DNA from: Agelas oroides
Lineage: Eukaryota > Porifera > Demospongiae > Agelasida > Agelasidae
Assembly: GCA_949130485.1 (NCBI GenBank)
Contig: OX422201.1
Span: 1,586,516-1,650,515 of the forward strand
Reading direction: 5' to 3'
DNA: 64,000 bases
Made by a program: the position numbers and the translations under genes. Under the pieces are notes generated by a model. It was not told where the DNA came from, searched no databases, and worked only from the letters and a program-made list of their open reading frames with translations. The stretch's first letter is position 1, and every line of letters begins with the position of its first letter. This document shows positions 61,931-64,000 of the stretch, piece after piece.

Positions 61931-64000
61931 TATCCTTGACTCTACATGACTCTACTATATTCTACCAAGGATCTACTTGACTCTACTTTCCTCTACTACT
62001 CTCTACCACGCCTCTAGTCGACTCCACTTGACTCTACTACACACTACAATGGCTCTCCTTGGTTCCACTTCACCCTACTATGGCTCTACTTTGCTCTGCG
62101 TGTGTCTACTACACTTTACCATGAATCTACTACATTTTACCAAGGCTCTACTTGGCTCTACATGACTCTACTTCATTGCAGCATTGCTCTTCTTGACTTT
62201 ACTTGACTCTACTACACTCTACCATGGCTCTACTTGGTTCTACTTAGCTCTACAACGCTCTACCATTACTGTTCTACATTCTACCATTGCTCTACTAGTT
62301 TTGACATGACTCTACTACACTCTACAATGGATATACTTGGCTGTACCTGGCACTACCACAGTCTGCCATGGCTCTACTACATTCTACCAAGGCTCTACTT
62401 GACTCTACATGAGTCTACTTCATTCTTCCATGGCCGTACTTGACTCTACTTCACTCTACTACACTCTACCATGGCCGTACTTGACTCTACTTCACTCTAC
62501 TACACTCTACCATGGCTCTACTTGACTCTACATGACTCTACTACACTCTACCATGGCTCTACTTGACTTTACTTTTCACTGCTACACACTACCACGCCTC
62601 TACTCGGCTCCACATGACTCTACTACACTCTACAATGGCTCTACGTGGTTTCACTTCACACTACTATGGCTCTACTTTGCTCTACGGGGTTCTACTACTC
62701 TCTACCATGGCTCTACTACATTCTACCAAAGCTCTACTTGACTCTACATGGCTCTACTTCATTGCACCACTGCTCTACTTCATTCTACTTGACTCTACTA
62801 CACTCTACCATGGCTCTACTTGGTTCTACTTGGCTCTACTACACTCTATCATTACTCTTCTATATTCTACCGTGGCTCTACTTGTTTCGACGTGACTCTA
62901 CTACACTCTACCATGGATCTACTTGGCTGTACCTGGCACTACTACAGTCTGGCATGACTCTACTACATTCTACCAAGGCTCTACTTGACTCTACATAACT
63001 CTACTAACTTCTACCATGGCCGTACTTGACTCTACTTCACTCTACTACACTCTCCCATGGCTCTAGTTAGCTCTACATGACTCTACTACATTTTACCATG
63101 GCTCTACTTGACTCTACTACACTATACCACGCCTCTACTCGGCTCCACATGACTCTACTACACTCTACAATGGCTCTACTTGGTTCTACTTCACTCTACT
63201 ATGGCTCTACTTTGCTGTACGTGGCTGTGCTACACTCTACCATGGCTCTACTACATTCTACCAAGGCTCTACTTGACTCTACATGACTCTACTTCATTCC
63301 ACCATTGCTCTTCTTGACTCTACTTTATTCCTCTACACTCTACCAACGCTCTACTTGGTTCTACTTAGCTCTACTACACTCTATCATTACTGTTCTATAT
63401 TCTACCGTGGCTCTACTAGCTTCGACATGACCCTACTACACTCTACAATGGATCTACTTGGCTGTACCTGGCGATACTACAGTCTGCCATGCCTCTAGTA
63501 TATTCTACCAAGGCTCTACTTGACTCTACATGACTCTACTACAGTCTACCATGGCCGTATACTTGACTCTACTTCACTCTACTACACTCTACCATGGCTC
63601 TACTTGACTGTACATGACTCTACTACACTCTACCATGGCTCTACTTGACTCTGCATGACTCTACTACATTCTACCATGGCTCTACTTGACTCTACTTTCC
63701 TCTACTACACTCTACCACTCCTCTAATCGGTTCCACATGACTCTACTGCTCTCTACAATGGCTCTACTTGGTTTTACTTCACTCTACTATGGCTCTACTT
63801 TGTTCTACGTGGCTCTACTACACTCTACCGTGGCTCTACAACATTCTACCAAGGCTCTGCTTGACTCTACATCACTCTACTGCTTTCCACCATTGCTGTT
63901 CTTGACTCTACTTGACTGTACTACACTCTACCATGTCTCTACTTGGTTCTCCTTAGCTCTGATACACTCTATCATTACTCTACTACACTCTACCATGGAT

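Larger units (their letters stand above)
46598..64000. repeat. Satellite B array, CTCTAC-based ~41 bp unit
   Basis: Tandem array running off the right end. The basic pattern is CTCTAC followed by four or five variable bases, for example CTCTACTACA, CTCTACCATGG, CTCTACTTGA and CTCTACATGA, together about 41 bp. Nearly every unit contains CCATGG. Variant blocks (CTTGGTTCTACTTAG, TATCATTACT, GCTGTACCTGGCACTACTAC, CATTCCACCATTGCTCTTC) recur in fixed order, giving a longer structure of several hundred bases. The + strand is very poor in G (about 10% in the basic unit by hand count) and rich in C and T. No gene or transposon was seen inside. It shares no recognisable monomer with satellite A. Confidence 0.95.

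Noticed and set aside
46598..64000. Open frames of 60-128 codons in satellite B giving Leu/Ser/Thr/Tyr-rich proteins
   Set aside because: They are low-complexity translations of CTCTAC words. The 41 bp unit is not a multiple of three, so frames change between units, and stops recur at TGA in the basic repeat.
1..64000. CRISPR array
   Set aside because: The repeats are contiguous with no unique spacers, units are 41 or 192 bp, the DNA is eukaryotic and no cas-like gene is present.

Overview
The window is eukaryotic, almost certainly metazoan. It holds no prokaryotic operon, rRNA or tRNA gene. About 95% is satellite DNA in two unrelated arrays. Between them lies a ~3.1 kb island of non-satellite DNA with a broken LTR-retrotransposon 5' end and four candidate exons of a seven-transmembrane receptor. 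The short GT-AG introns, the Ty3/gypsy-like gag and the cAMP-receptor-like/GPR157-like receptor signature suit a marine invertebrate, and a sponge is my best guess. That is inference; nothing in the window fixes the species.

Layout. (1) 1-43505: satellite A, a head-to-tail array of ~192 bp monomers (about 226 unit lengths), GC-balanced and CpG-containing. Almost every monomer carries the palindrome GGCCGGCC or a one-step variant. The first ~18.8 kb consists of three related blocks about 6-8 kb apart (a very long higher-order repeat). The rest is a mosaic of shorter higher-order repeats (384, ~575, ~962, 1152 and 2681 bp; a 551 bp unit near the right end). A 166 bp monomer with a 26 bp deletion recurs at 12 places. 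(2) 43506-44299: retrotransposon remnant, with a short 5' LTR, a primer-binding site matching the 3' end of tRNA-Leu over 18 nt, a leader, and a frameshifted gag lacking pol and a 3' LTR. (3) 44300-45056: no recognisable feature. (4) 45057-46533: four phase-compatible candidate exons that read TM4 to TM7 of a receptor; TM1-3 and the C-terminal tail are not visible. The introns hold a two-copy ~130-150 bp repeat and a 47 bp minisatellite. (5) 46598-64000 (window end): satellite B, strongly C-rich/G-poor on the + strand, built from CTCTAC-headed blocks of 10-11 bp that form a ~41 bp unit. This unit is organised into large higher-order repeats (833, 1720, 2552, 3252, 1580-1810 and 230 bp).

How the parts relate. 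The satellites contain many open frames, but I read these as by-products of repeat structure: 192 = 3 x 64 keeps satellite A in frame, and satellite B has few stop codons by composition. The only sequence resembling real protein-coding genes is the gag remnant and the receptor exons. The receptor is bounded on both sides by rearranged or repetitive DNA. It is therefore either a gene with giant satellite-filled introns or a gene fragment stranded between two arrays. I found no convincing new enzymatic or defence system. The unusual material is the satellite architecture and the stranded receptor.
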